From assembly GCA_963844325.1 (NCBI GenBank), contig CAWJNV010000002.1, forward strand, positions 5,332,001 through 5,396,000: 64,000 nt of DNA, given 5' to 3'. The stretch comes from CADCTQ01 sp963844325 (GTDB lineage: Bacteria; Bacteroidota; Bacteroidia; Cytophagales; 172606-1). Positions 43,113 to 51,897 of the stretch are shown one piece after another; within the stretch, counting starts at the first letter, position 1, and the number at the start of each line of letters is the position of its first letter. A program made the translations under genes and the position numbers. Under the pieces are notes generated by a model, which saw nothing but the letters and a program-made list of their open reading frames with translations, was not told the DNA's origin and made no database searches.

Positions 43113-43151
43113 TTTGACAAAAGGCAAAAGCCGGTTTGACAAAACGCAAAA
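43113..43151. promoter_or_regulatory. Two 17-bp direct repeats, candidate Crp-family operator
   Basis: TTTGACAAAAGGCAAAA (43113-43129) and TTTGACAAAACGCAAAA (43135-43151) differ at one base and start 22 bp apart, two turns of the helix. Each has a TTTG...CAAA dyad. They lie between the Crp-type regulator and the fused dehydrogenase gene. A promoter-like CACCTTTG follows downstream on the leftward strand. Confidence 0.45.
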
Positions 43152-43189
43152 AGCGGGCTCCGGCCCGGTGGGCGGGCCGGGGTGGCCTT

Positions 43190-43783
43190 TCATTCGGGTG
43201 CGCGTTCATCCCGCTTCGCGCGGATGCGGCTGAGGGTTTCCTGAGTAATCCCCAGGTAGGAAGCAATGTAGCCCAGGGGCACTTTCTGCAACAGGTGCGG
43301 CTCCTGCCGCAGCAATTCCTCGTAGCGCCGGCGGGCCGGATGGAATTGCAACGAAAACAGGCGTTGCTCCAGCCACATGGTGTAGTAATCGTTGCTGAGC
43401 CGGTCAATCCGGTCAATTTCCGGATAAGCTTCCTTCAACTGTTGCAAAGCCTCGTAGCCCAGCAAGGTTACCTCCGATTCTTCCATGAGTTGAATGGCCG
43501 ACGGGCTGGGCACTTGCAGGTAAAAACTTTGGAAAGAGGTTGCAAAATCACCGGCAAACAGGAAGGCCGTGGTCACTTCGGCGGCACCTTGCAATCGAAA
43601 CACCCGCGCCGAACCGCTCTCCAACCTCCCTACGTGCCGGCATACGGCTCCCTGCCGGCACAGGTAGTACCCTTTGGGCAGCACTTCCCGGCGGGAGGCC
43701 GCCTGATAAGCCGTGCGGGCCGGCGCGGAAAGTTGCGCCACGAGTTGTTGGTAATGCTGGCGTAATTGCCCAAGGGGATCCAT
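43190..43783 (-). CDS. Crp/Fnr-family transcription regulator
   Basis: A 197-residue protein with an N-terminal cyclic-nucleotide-binding-like beta barrel (KGYYLCRQGAVCRHVGRLESG ending in FAGDFATSFQSF) and a C-terminal winged helix (VPLGYIASYLGITQETLSR). It lacks the cysteines of Fnr-type iron-sulphur sensors. The Bacteroidota proteins of this build often act without cAMP. It is transcribed leftward just ahead of the fused dehydrogenase gene and probably binds the direct repeats between them. A TGTAAT-ct-ATTACA palindrome (43811-43824) lies upstream of its own start and may serve self-control. Confidence 0.88.
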   Translation of the reverse strand: MDPLGQLRQHYQQLVAQLSAPARTAYQAASRREVLPKGYYLCRQGAVCRHVGRLESGSARVFRLQGAAEVTTAFLFAGDFATSFQSFYLQVPSPSAIQLMEESEVTLLGYEALQQLKEAYPEIDRIDRLSNDYYTMWLEQRLFSLQFHPARRRYEELLRQEPHLLQKVPLGYIASYLGITQETLSRIRAKRDERAPE

Positions 43784-43971
43784 ACTGATTCGGTGGCAGC
43801 AACCATGGAATGTAATCTATTACAAAGAAATTATTAATAGGTATACCCGGTACGCTCTAAACCGGTTAAATTTCGCTCACGTTATTTGCTTACAATTGAA
43901 TTACAGATAGCAGGATACGTCGGTAAAGTAGACACATCTGCTTTGCCGGGAGTGCTCATGCGCAAAGCAAA

Positions 43972-44014
43972 CAAGAGAACCCTTCGCCTACGTTTGGGCA
44001 AAGCGGTTCTCTTG
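43972..44014 (-). terminator. Stem-loop past the AhpD-like gene
   Basis: CAAGAGAACC (43972-43981) pairs with GGTTCTCTTG (44005-44014), with partial pairing inside the loop. It lies 31 bp past the stop of the gene at 44045. Read leftward, a T-rich stretch (TTGTTTGCTTT) follows, as expected for a terminator. Confidence 0.55.
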
Positions 44015-44044
44015 ATCGGATAAACGGGTTATTGGTGCAGTACT

Positions 44045-44440
44045 CTACGCAGGCTGAGGAGCTTGCTCGTATATTTTCAGGGCCAATGTTCTGTGGGTAA
44101 CGGCAGCACCGGCACGCAGGGCCGCCGCAATCAGGGCAGCTTCGGCAATTTCCTCCCGGGTAGCGCCCAGCATTTTTGCTTTTTTGGTGTGTACCTCAAT
44201 GCAGTAGGGGCATTGGGTGGTAAAGCCCACTGCCAGGGCAATCAGTTCCCGGTATTGGCGGGGAATGTGCCCGTCTTCCCGGCCAATGGCTTGGTCAAAT
44301 TGGGCGAAAGCGTCTCCTTCCGGCCGGGCCAGGGATAACAGGACGGGAATCAGTTTTTTGTCCGACGGCTCCTGACAATGCATCGGGAAGATGATTTTAG
44401 AGGGTGGTGCGTACAACAGACCGTTGGGTAAATAAAGCAT
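44045..44440 (-). CDS. Carboxymuconolactone decarboxylase/AhpD-like protein
   Basis: A 131-residue protein with the CMD fold: RQYRELIALAVGFTTQCPYC, a redox CxxC (CPYC) followed by EVHTKKAKMLGATREEI and AEAALIAAALRAG. Members reduce peroxides or act on lactones; the CPYC and downstream His suggest peroxidase-like chemistry. Its ATG overlaps the stop of the SDR gene by one base (TAATG), so it is co-translated with that enzyme. The first ~18 residues look unlike the family, and the Met near residue 20 (MHCQEPSDK) is an alternative start. Confidence 0.85.
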   Translation of the reverse strand: MLYLPNGLLYAPPSKIIFPMHCQEPSDKKLIPVLLSLARPEGDAFAQFDQAIGREDGHIPRQYRELIALAVGFTTQCPYCIEVHTKKAKMLGATREEIAEAALIAAALRAGAAVTHRTLALKIYEQAPQPA

Positions 44441-45207
44441 TAATTCCGGCCGGCCATCACCCCGCCATCCACATCCCAGACTGCCCCCGTTACCCAGGCG
44501 GCCTGCTCCGAGAGGAGAAACAAAATCACTTCGGCTACATCCATCGGTTGCCCGATGCGCCCAAGGGGATGAAAACCGTTAAAGCCCTGCAGGGCGGCGT
44601 GTACCTGGTCAGGTTGGATGAAGGTCTCGTAGATGGAGGTTTCCACCACCGCGGGAGAAACCCCGTTCACCCGGATGTGGTAGTGGGCCAGTTCCATGGC
44701 CAAATGCTGGGTGAGGGAATGGAGACCCGCCTTTGCCATCGAGTAGGCCGAAGAGGGCGTGGCTTTCACGGCTTGCCGGGCCCACATGGAGCCCACGTTT
44801 ACAATACTGCCTGCCTTCTGTTGCATCATGCCTTTCACTACCGACTGGGTCAGCAGAAAAGTAGCCCGGTTAAGTTCCAGGTAGGAATCGTAGTCTTCCG
44901 GGGTATGCTCCCAGAACGGCTTGGGCGCAAAAATACCGGCTGCATTCACCAGATAATCAAACCCCTCCCTTGCCGGTAAAAGGGCGGTAAGCCTGCTCAC
45001 TGCTTCCCGGTTCTGGAGATTGGTGAGGATGCCCTCTACGTTTCCGTACGTTTTCAACTCCGCTACGGCTTGAGCAAGTTTAACTTCGCGGCTCCCGATA
45101 ATGGTTACGGTAGCCCCTTGCGTAAGCAGCCGTTGGGTGACGGCCTTGCCAATGCCGCTTGAGCCACCTGCCACCAGGGCACGTTTTCCTATCAATGGTT
45201 GTGTCAT
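44440..45207 (-). CDS. Short-chain dehydrogenase/reductase
   Basis: About 255 residues from ATG at 45207 (MTQPLIGKRALVAGG); the longer frame upstream starts in hydrophobic nonsense. It has the NAD(P) motif AGGSSGIGKAV, NAAG in LVNAAGIFAPKPF, active Tyr and Lys in SAYSMAKAGLH, and closes with a typical VTGAVWDVDGGV. It is a classical SDR; the substrate is unknown. Operon with the AhpD-like gene. A HxlR regulator is divergently transcribed 173 bp away and is its likely repressor, a common arrangement for stress-induced reductases. Confidence 0.9.
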   Translation of the reverse strand: MTQPLIGKRALVAGGSSGIGKAVTQRLLTQGATVTIIGSREVKLAQAVAELKTYGNVEGILTNLQNREAVSRLTALLPAREGFDYLVNAAGIFAPKPFWEHTPEDYDSYLELNRATFLLTQSVVKGMMQQKAGSIVNVGSMWARQAVKATPSSAYSMAKAGLHSLTQHLAMELAHYHIRVNGVSPAVVETSIYETFIQPDQVHAALQGFNGFHPLGRIGQPMDVAEVILFLLSEQAAWVTGAVWDVDGGVMAGRN

Positions 45208-45380
45208 ACCGATCGCTTTGGTTATGTTGTGAAGGATGGCACAATAGTAAAACGTCTGTGTATCAGGTACAAGTACGCATAAAAAGGCGACTATGACGGA
45301 AAAACCCGTCACTCGTGAAGCTGAGCCTGTTGCCAGAAAGAAAAGTTGTAAATTAATTGCCTACCCATTGCTTCACCAAG

Positions 45381-45779
45381 ATGCTTACCCAGAAATACCA
45401 GTTAGAGGGAGTCAACAACGACAACTGCCCCACGCGTCTACTCCTTTCCCTGCTGGAAGGCAAGTGGAAAATTCTCCTGCTGTATCACTTGTTCAACGGG
45501 GAGAAGCGGCCGGGTGAGTTGGAAAGATTGGTGCCGGAGGCTTCCCGGCAAGTACTTACGGCTCAACTAAGGGAACTGGAAAGGGACGGCATCATTCACC
45601 GCACCGTTTTTGCCCAGGTTCCTCCCCGCGTGGAGTATACCCTCACTGCTTTCGGCCAAAGCCTGGAGCCGCTGCTTGACTTACTCTTTGACCGGGGGCA
45701 GGCGTACGTCCGTCACATCAAAATCAATCAGGAGATGCGCGAAACCAACTGTGGCAAAACGAGTACTGCCCTTCATTAG
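45381..45779 (+). CDS. HxlR-family transcription regulator
   Basis: About 132 residues from ATG at 45381 (MLTQKYQLEGVNND); an in-frame TTG upstream is less likely. The family motifs are clear: NCPTRLLLSLLEGKWKILLL, RPGELERLVPEASRQVLTAQ, LRELERDGIIHR, VEYTLTAFGQSLEPLL. The first Cys sits near residue 16, where redox-sensing HxlR/HypR proteins carry a reactive Cys. It is divergent from the SDR/AhpD-like operon and probably controls it in response to electrophiles or disulphide stress. The intergenic GGTACAAGTAC may be part of its operator. Confidence 0.9.
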   Translation: MLTQKYQLEGVNNDNCPTRLLLSLLEGKWKILLLYHLFNGEKRPGELERLVPEASRQVLTAQLRELERDGIIHRTVFAQVPPRVEYTLTAFGQSLEPLLDLLFDRGQAYVRHIKINQEMRETNCGKTSTALH

Positions 45780-45876
45780 CCGCTCCCATTTCGAACAGTT
45801 TGATTACGACTTCTAACTCCTATGACTCCCTTCTTAAGAGACAAGTGGAAGACGCAATTCACCCCCGCTGCGATGC

Positions 45877-47080
45877 TTACCTTTTATCAGTTGGCGGTTG
45901 GGCCGGACCATGAATGCTCATTCCACCATGCTGCCAGGAGTCGTCCTGCTCCTTTTGAATCAATTGGTCTAGACTTGCCTGCCCGTCGGCGTGCGGGGTA
46001 AAATCCTGCTCGGCGGCCTGGGCCAACTGGCTCAGTTTGTGCAACGCCTGCTGCTTGTCGGAGTGACCCAGTTTAGCCCGGTCTACCGAATCCCGGAGTG
46101 TGTTGATGGTCTCATCATACACCTTGGTGGGCACCGCATAAGGGCGTCCGCCCTTGCCCCCGTGGGCAAAAGAAAAGCGGGCCGGGTCACTGAACCGCGA
46201 CGGGGTGCCGTGGATCACTTCACTCACCAGGGCCAGCGATTGCAGGGTGCGCGGTCCCATGCCTTGCATGAGTCAGGACCTCCTCGAAATTTTGGGGCGC
46301 TTTTTCCTGGGCGACCCACAGCATGGCCCCCAGCCGCTTCAAATTCACATCCGTCGCTTTGATTTCCTTGCGCGTGGGCATTACCAGGTGGCGGGCTTCG
46401 GCTAAAATCTTGTCGGGATGCTCCTTCATGATTTCCAGCATGGCCACCCGTGAAGGCCTTGCCTCTTTGGCCACCAGGTTGAGGATGGTGCCTTGCGAAA
46501 CGCCGCAAACTGCCGCGTGCGGCTCTTCCACAAACGATTGCAAAGCGGCCGAGTGCCAGTGGTACCGGCGTGCGGTAGCCGTATCCCCTTTCATGCCCTG
46601 CTGCACCACCGACCAGTTCCCCCCGGCGCTCACCACGAAGCTGTGCAAGTACAACTGGAAGCCATCCTGAACGGCAGTGTTATCGACTTTGGCACTGAGC
46701 CGGCTGCAATACGCCAGTTGCGCTCCGTCCAGCCCGGTTTGCTCACCCACCCTGAGCAATTCGGCAGGCGTTTGCAGGGAAGCTTTCCCTTTCCCTCCGC
46801 ATACGAATAAGCCTAGCTCCCGGGAGCGGGGGTTGATCGCCCCTTTGAGCGCGGCCATCACGGCCGTGGTCACGCCCGAGGAGTTCCAATCCATGCCCAG
46901 CACGGCGCCAAAGCTTTGGAACCAGAAGGGGTCGGCCAACCGGCGCAGCAATGCATCCGGGCCGTAGTCTTGCAGAATGGCTTCGGTAATTCCCAGGCAA
47001 AGCGCGTTCATCCGCTGGGACAACCAGTACGGGATCGGGCCACTGTAGAGGGGCAAATCGGCAGAACCGGATTTTTTCAT
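45877..47080 (-). pseudogene. DUF763 protein, split by a frameshift
   Basis: The 5' frame (47080 down to about 46265) encodes most of a DUF763 protein: SADLPLYSGPIPYWLSQRM, GVTTAVMAALKGAINPRSRE, YLHSFVVSAGGNWSVVQQG. The match continues in another frame (about 46269 to 45877) as QGMGPRTLQSLALVSEVIHG, FSFAHGGKGGRPYAVP and YDETINTLRDSV. The break is near GTCCTGACTCATGCAAGG: one extra base moves the frame just before LMQGMGP. DUF763 proteins are found in archaea and bacteria near DNA-repair genes, and their role is unknown. The start overlaps the AlkA-like gene by 4 bp. An assembly error is possible; otherwise the last ~110 residues are lost. Confidence 0.8.
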
Positions 47081-47745
47081 GGCGTGTGGGTTTTAGAGGC
47101 AGGTGTTTTGGCGGATGGTTTGGGGCTGGCCCACAAGTAGCGGCAAGCCAGTGACCGGTAAGGCCGCCATGCCTGGGCCAATTGTTCTATGTGATTCCGG
47201 AGGTCCGCCTCCGCAGTAAGGCCGTAGTGCGCAGTGATGGCTTTGCTGAGCCCGTAGTCACCGGGGGGCAGGACATCAGGCCGCCTCAGGGTGAAAAGCA
47301 GAATCATCTCCGTCGTCCACGTTCCTACGCCCGGGAGACCCGATAATTGGGCCCGGGCGGCCTCATCGGTTAACTCGCCCCAACGGATACTTTCGCCCTG
47401 CTGCAACCACCAGGTGGCTAAAGTGCGCAAATGCTCATGCTTGCGGGCGGATAGCTTAAGCGCCAGCACCGCTTCCCGAGGCAGGGCCAGCAACTGCCGG
47501 GGATGCGGATAGCCCCCCGGAAATAAGTCCAGCAGCCGTAAAAACCAGTTGCTTTTGCTGCGGTAGTGAATCTGCTGGTCAACCAGGCAGCTCACCAGGT
47601 CATAGTACACATCTTCCGAAGCGTGGCAGGCCGGAAAGGGCATTGCCTTGATCAGCTTCCCCAGCTGCGGATCACGGGCGGACAGGTAGTGCATGGCTGC
47701 CTGGTCTGGTGTGGCTAGATCCATACCTTTTGTGAATGGGTGCAT
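47077..47745 (-). CDS. DNA-3-methyladenine glycosylase, AlkA-like
   Basis: A 222-residue protein of the helix-hairpin-helix GPD class. DLVSCLVDQQIHYRSKSNWF is the family core, LSGLPGVGTWTTEMI is the hairpin that grips DNA, and the catalytic Asp lies in VLPPGDYGLSKAI. The enzyme removes alkylated bases in base-excision repair. Start could also be the Met at 47724 (MDLATPDQ), which follows AAAGGT. It is coupled to the DUF763 gene by a 4-bp overlap. A TGAC-N5-GTCA palindrome lies upstream, downstream of the TetR gene. Confidence 0.88.
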   Translation of the reverse strand: MHPFTKGMDLATPDQAAMHYLSARDPQLGKLIKAMPFPACHASEDVYYDLVSCLVDQQIHYRSKSNWFLRLLDLFPGGYPHPRQLLALPREAVLALKLSARKHEHLRTLATWWLQQGESIRWGELTDEAARAQLSGLPGVGTWTTEMILLFTLRRPDVLPPGDYGLSKAITAHYGLTAEADLRNHIEQLAQAWRPYRSLACRYLWASPKPSAKTPASKTHTP

Positions 47746-47843
47746 GTAGCGTAAGTGAAAGGCAAGGGCAGCCCCTTCCGTAACGTGGTCAGTGGCTTAC
47801 AAAACGATCGGTTCTGTTGCAAAACTGACTTTTAATCACAAAC

Positions 47844-47856
47844 TGACCAACAGTCA
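47844..47856. promoter_or_regulatory. TGAC-N5-GTCA palindrome, candidate TetR operator
   Basis: The motif TGAC (47844-47847) and GTCA (47853-47856) with flanking AAAC and TTTT forms a dyad of the kind bound by TetR repressors. It lies between the TetR gene and the AlkA-like gene, so it could control the latter. Confidence 0.4.
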
Positions 47857-47897
47857 TTTTGTTTGCAGAACTACGAAAAGATTGATTGCAATCGCCG

Positions 47898-48605
47898 TCA
47901 CCGGGCAATTCCTTCCATCATAATCCGCACGTAGGTATCGATTAGTTGACTGGCCTTCAGGTTATATTCTGCTTCTACCAGGTTGCTTTTCACCTTGATC
48001 AGTTGCATCATTCCTACGGTCATCCCCCAAAGGCACATGGCAAAAGCAACTGGCTCCAGGTCCGCACGGACCTGCCCTCCGGTTTTGGCCTCCCCTACCA
48101 GTTTTACCACCAGGTCAATGATGGCTTTGCTGGCCTCCAGCAGTTGGGGGGTTTCGGTGAGCGTATTGTTGGCCTGGTAGAGGGAGACCAGGTCGTAATA
48201 CAAGGCGTTCTTCTGGTAGAAAGTGTAGTTGGCGCGGATGATTCCGCTGATGGCAGCGAGCGGATCGGTTTCCCGGGAGAGCACCTGGTTGAACTCCTCG
48301 ATGAGCAGGCGCCTGGCTTTGAGCGTGAGGGCGGCCAGTATTTCCTCTTTGCTTTTGAAATACAGGTAGATCGTGCCTTTTGCCAGTTCCGTTCTGGCGG
48401 CTACCAGATCAATGTTGAGTCCATACAAGCCCGATTCCTGCATAATAGACTCAGCCGCTTCCAGAATCGTTCGGCGGCGGTGTTCTTTTTCGAGGGCTTT
48501 TCGTTGCTGGGTACTCACGGCCGGGCTAGGCGCAGGGGAATGGTTTGCCTGCTCCAATCTAGGCATATTCGCAAAAACATGCAGTAGCTGCCTTTTTCTA
48601 AGCAT
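47898..48605 (-). CDS. TetR-family regulator
   Basis: A 235-residue protein (or about 222 from the Met at 48566). The N-terminal DNA-binding region has RRRTILEAAESIMQESG, DLVAARTELAKGTIYLYFKS, then a helical ligand domain typical of TetR. Its first Met overlaps the end of the preceding membrane-protein gene by 8 bp. Nearby AlkA and DUF763 genes suggest control of a repair or stress operon, but ligand and target are inferred from position only. Confidence 0.85.
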   Translation of the reverse strand: MLRKRQLLHVFANMPRLEQANHSPAPSPAVSTQQRKALEKEHRRRTILEAAESIMQESGLYGLNIDLVAARTELAKGTIYLYFKSKEEILAALTLKARRLLIEEFNQVLSRETDPLAAISGIIRANYTFYQKNALYYDLVSLYQANNTLTETPQLLEASKAIIDLVVKLVGEAKTGGQVRADLEPVAFAMCLWGMTVGMMQLIKVKSNLVEAEYNLKASQLIDTYVRIMMEGIAR

Positions 48606-48939
48606 CAGTCTCCGCCGGCCGGGAGGTGCCCTTTTTGATTTTCTGCCAGGTAGCGTACACCCCGTAGGCGACCAGCGCGGCGATCAGCCCGTACACCCAC
48701 CAGGGAATGTTGCGGCCCACCACGATCAGGTACAGGTAGGCCGACAGGAAGAAAAAACCGGTACTCAGCACCGGCAGCACCACCGGTTTTTTTCGGCGGA
48801 TGCTGCGGATGAGCCACCACAACGAAAGGGTGAACAGGGGAATGCCCCCCACGTAGATGGACCCGAAAATGACCGGGTCAACGCCGTATTTTTCTCCCAA
48901 CGCCAAAAACCAATCCTCCAAACTTTGCCACCATTCCAT
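48598..48939 (-). CDS. Small integral membrane protein
   Basis: About 113 residues from ATG at 48939 (MEWWQSLEDWFLALG), with about three membrane segments (PVIFGSIYVGGIPLFTLSLW; PVLSTGFFFLSAYLYLIVVG; WWVYGLIAALVAYGVYATW) and a basic linker SIRRKKP. No family assignment beyond a general small membrane protein. Followed immediately by the TetR gene with an 8-bp overlap, so the two may be an operon. Confidence 0.7.
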   Translation of the reverse strand: MEWWQSLEDWFLALGEKYGVDPVIFGSIYVGGIPLFTLSLWWLIRSIRRKKPVVLPVLSTGFFFLSAYLYLIVVGRNIPWWVYGLIAALVAYGVYATWQKIKKGTSRPAETDA

Positions 48940-49345
48940 CGCGTACCGTTTAAGGTGAAAACTCCTGTTGGGGCTGCCATTGCGGCCGGGTTGATAAACG
49001 CTGATCACCTCAACCTTTGTGTCGGTATAGTCAAGATTTATACCAAGATGAATAGAACTAAACCGATGATCAAGCCTGGTGCGAAAGCGGCCATATTCCC
49101 ACGCCTACCGAAGCCCGTCAACGGCTCCAATCCCTCGATCAGTGGGGCCACCCCATTTGCGTTCTCATTTCGAAAGCCGTTCGATAAGCCTTAACGGCGG
49201 ATTGGCCGCGAGGGCACCCATCAAATACATGTATCAATGGTTGGCGATGAGCCTGAAGCGGGCGTTGGTCAGCGTTTAGTTGAACTGTGCTTTCATGGAT
49301 TTACCCGGCCCGCTTGGTGGACATCCGTTGGTTCGAATCGGCTGC
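48940..49345. other. Intergenic, nothing convincing
   Basis: The short frames here lack domain wording. A leftward frame contains a hydrophobic MAAFAPGLIIGLVLFILV stretch near 49030-49090, but it has no clear start. I see no repeat, RNA or promoter consensus. Confidence 0.35.
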
Positions 49346-50179
49346 TCATGCGTTTGCCCCGGCTTTGGCTTTTTCTTCACCGGCAATGCGCAGGTCAGTA
49401 GCCGAGATGCCTTCCACGGCCAAGCCGTAGCCTACCTGCTCGAGGAGTGCTTTCTTGAGCGGCAAGGCAAACATAGCCCGCATGTGCCGACGGGTTAATT
49501 CAGGAATCATCAGCAGTTGTTCGGCCAAGGCATTGGCCCGCCGAGTCAAGGCTTCGTTGGAGGGTAGTACCTCGGCAACCACGCCCAACGCCCTGGCCTC
49601 CTGCGCGGAGAGTTTCTGTTGGGTGTACAAAAAGTACTTGGCGCGGTACTCCCCGATGGCCCGCGTCCATACCGTTTGAATACCGTCGCCCGGCACAATG
49701 CCAAAGGTCAAATGCGGAAAATCTTGAAAATAAGCCAACTCGGAAGCCAGGATCACGTCGGCCGTCAGGGCGTATTCGGAGTGGACCGTAGCCGGACCAT
49801 TGATGGCCGCAATCACGGGTACGCCAATAGCGGCCAGATTCTGAAGCACCTGCTGTCCTTCCCACCACGTTTTGTCCCACTCGCGGGGATTGGTAATGTC
49901 GCCGAGACTCGGCCCATCAATCTGGGCAAAAAACTCTTCCCCAGTACCCGTCAGGATGACCACTTTGTTGTCTCGGTCCCGGGCAATCAGGAAAAAGGCT
50001 TCCACAAAATCCTGATGGTCTTTGCCGGTGAAAACAATAGGGCCATTGTCGGTGGTCAGTTGAACGGTTAAAATACCACTGGCGGACCGGTTCATCCGCA
50101 AGTGTTGGTAGCGGGTAAAATAGGCAGGGCCCGGTTCGACGGCGGCGGCCGGGCTGGAAGAATGGGGTGAGGTAGTCAT
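49346..50179 (-). CDS. Enoyl-CoA hydratase/isomerase (crotonase) family protein
   Basis: A 277-residue crotonase fold. KVVILTGTGEEFFAQIDGP is the CoA-binding and oxyanion region, IGVPVIAAINGPATVHSEYA the second oxyanion region, and LTFGIVPGDGIQTVWTRAIG follows. The typical catalytic Glu at the second site is not obvious in VPGDG, so isomerase or other chemistry is as likely as hydration. It is the third gene of a leftward set (AraC regulator, AhpD-like protein, this one), with gaps of 110 and 74 bp, suggesting a small degradative or detoxifying operon. Confidence 0.85.
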   Translation of the reverse strand: MTTSPHSSSPAAAVEPGPAYFTRYQHLRMNRSASGILTVQLTTDNGPIVFTGKDHQDFVEAFFLIARDRDNKVVILTGTGEEFFAQIDGPSLGDITNPREWDKTWWEGQQVLQNLAAIGVPVIAAINGPATVHSEYALTADVILASELAYFQDFPHLTFGIVPGDGIQTVWTRAIGEYRAKYFLYTQQKLSAQEARALGVVAEVLPSNEALTRRANALAEQLLMIPELTRRHMRAMFALPLKKALLEQVGYGLAVEGISATDLRIAGEEKAKAGANA

Positions 50180-50253
50180 TGCTGTGTACGATTTGGAGTG
50201 AGTTGACGGAACAAAGGTCGCCCGGATTACCCGTTGGAAAGACGTGGGCTTAC

Positions 50254-50805
50254 TCAGGCTTCAACGGCTTCCAGTTCGGGCGCCACGGGGAAGTCAATGG
50301 CAATCCGGGTGATGTTGTGCAGGAAGTTGGAAAGGATCTTGTCGGCAATCAGCGAGACCAGGTCTACCAGCGCGGCCTGATCGTATCCCTGGGCAAAGAA
50401 CGCTTCCAGGCTGCTCGGTGAGGGGTGGCCCTGCGTACGGGTGATGTCGGCAGCCAGCGTCACAATGGCCTGCAGCCGGGCGTCACCCGCGTGGCCGGCG
50501 CGGAGTTGCAGGATTTCTTCATCGGAGAAACCGTTGAGCTTACCCAGCGCCGTGTGGGCACTCTGGCAGTAGCGGCAGCCGTTGACCTGGCTTACCACCA
50601 GGTTGATCGCTTCGCGTTCCCTGGCTTTGAAAGCTCCTTTGGTTTGCCCCTGCTGGAAGACCAGGTAGTTGGCCAGGGCATTGGGTGAGTGGCCGATGTA
50701 GGCGTACAGGTTGGGCAGGAAGCCGAGTCCTTTTTCCAGGTTGGCAAACAGGGCGGCACTGGCCGGGGCGGCCGTTTCTTTGGTGGGAATGGTGAACGTT
50801 GTCAT
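50254..50805 (-). CDS. Carboxymuconolactone decarboxylase family, AhpD-like peroxidase
   Basis: About 183 residues from ATG at 50805 (MTTFTIPTKETAAP). The core NLVVSQVNGCRYCQSAHTAL contains the CxxC-x3-H redox site of the AhpD/peroxidase-related subfamily. FLPNLYAYIGHSPNALANYL before it is also typical. Such proteins reduce peroxides with a disulphide relay. The neighbours are an AraC regulator upstream and a crotonase downstream. A second CMD gene is at 44045, of different length and context. Confidence 0.9.
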   Translation of the reverse strand: MTTFTIPTKETAAPASAALFANLEKGLGFLPNLYAYIGHSPNALANYLVFQQGQTKGAFKAREREAINLVVSQVNGCRYCQSAHTALGKLNGFSDEEILQLRAGHAGDARLQAIVTLAADITRTQGHPSPSSLEAFFAQGYDQAALVDLVSLIADKILSNFLHNITRIAIDFPVAPELEAVEA

Positions 50806-50915
50806 GGTCTTTGGATTGAATTGTGTTTCAAGAACAATACAAAGGTACCCGGCCCTATCCCCCAAGACAATGGCACTTTCGCCCGATCTGATACCAATTC
50901 TGCCCGATGATTTTT

Positions 50916-51788
50916 TTAAACACGCCCCGTCTGGAGAGTCAGCGGACTGCTCACGCTGTTTTTGAACGCCCCCGGGGGCAGACCCGTATTCTTTTTGGAA
51001 AACCGGTTGAAATGGGCCACCTCCTCAAAACCGAGCTCATAGGCAATCTCTTTGCTGTTTTTGTCGGTGTAGAGCAGCAGCCGCTTGGCCTCCAGAATGA
51101 TGCGGTCGTGGATGACCTGCAAGGGACTTTTCTGGTTGTAGAGGGCAAACCAGTTGGAGAGGGTTTTGGGCGAGCGGTTGAGCAAATCGGCGTAGTCGGT
51201 GACGCGGTGCTTGCGGCGGTAGTGATTTTCGACCAGCAAGTTGAACTGCCGCACCACGTCAAACTGGGCTTCGGGCAGCGCAGCGGAGTCCACAAACTGC
51301 TCTTTGGCCAGGCGGGTCACAATGATGATGAGTCGTTTGAGGAGCATGCGCAGCATTTCCACCTGGATGGGGTCCACGGTGTTGAATTCGTCCACGAACA
51401 CCTGGAACAGAAGGGAAACTTTTCGCCCATCGTCGGGTTGCAGCCGGACAAACAGGGACTGGGGAGCGCCGTAGAATAGAAAACCAACGCAGCTTACTTC
51501 TTTGTCGTGGTCCACAATGCAGTAAAACTCCCGGTTGAACTGCCAGGCTACTATCGCTTCGGGGCGCTCAAACCGGAAGGATTGGTTTACCATCAGCGGC
51601 AGCATGCTTTGCCCGGGAAAAGTGTAAACGATTTCGTCAATCACTACCGTTTGCTCCGGGCCCGGGTTCCAGGCAATGGTCAGCAGCTTGTCCTTACGGT
51701 CGCGGAAAAACATCCGGTTAAAGGCCGGTTCGGCTTCGGTGAGCAGCAGCAGTCCGTTGGTGGGCGAATCGGTTAGCTTCAGTTGCAT
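50916..51788 (-). CDS. AraC-family regulator
   Basis: A 290-residue protein. The N-terminal part is an AraC-type sensor (VVIDEIVYTFPGQSMLPLMV, FNREFYCIVDHDKEVSC). The C-terminal 100 residues carry two helix-turn-helix motifs (VTDYADLLNRSPKTLSNWF; SKEIAYELGFEEVAHFNRFS). It lies just upstream of the AhpD-like and crotonase genes, in the same direction, and is their probable activator. The inducer is unknown. Confidence 0.9.
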   Translation of the reverse strand: MQLKLTDSPTNGLLLLTEAEPAFNRMFFRDRKDKLLTIAWNPGPEQTVVIDEIVYTFPGQSMLPLMVNQSFRFERPEAIVAWQFNREFYCIVDHDKEVSCVGFLFYGAPQSLFVRLQPDDGRKVSLLFQVFVDEFNTVDPIQVEMLRMLLKRLIIIVTRLAKEQFVDSAALPEAQFDVVRQFNLLVENHYRRKHRVTDYADLLNRSPKTLSNWFALYNQKSPLQVIHDRIILEAKRLLLYTDKNSKEIAYELGFEEVAHFNRFSKKNTGLPPGAFKNSVSSPLTLQTGRV

Positions 51789-51897
51789 CAGCGGGGCGGG
51801 AAGTTTGGGCCAATATACGCAGGTCCACCCGTTCAGGGCGCCGGTTCAGCCAGCGTGCGTAACTACCTTTTGGGAGCAAAAAACAGACAGGACGCCA

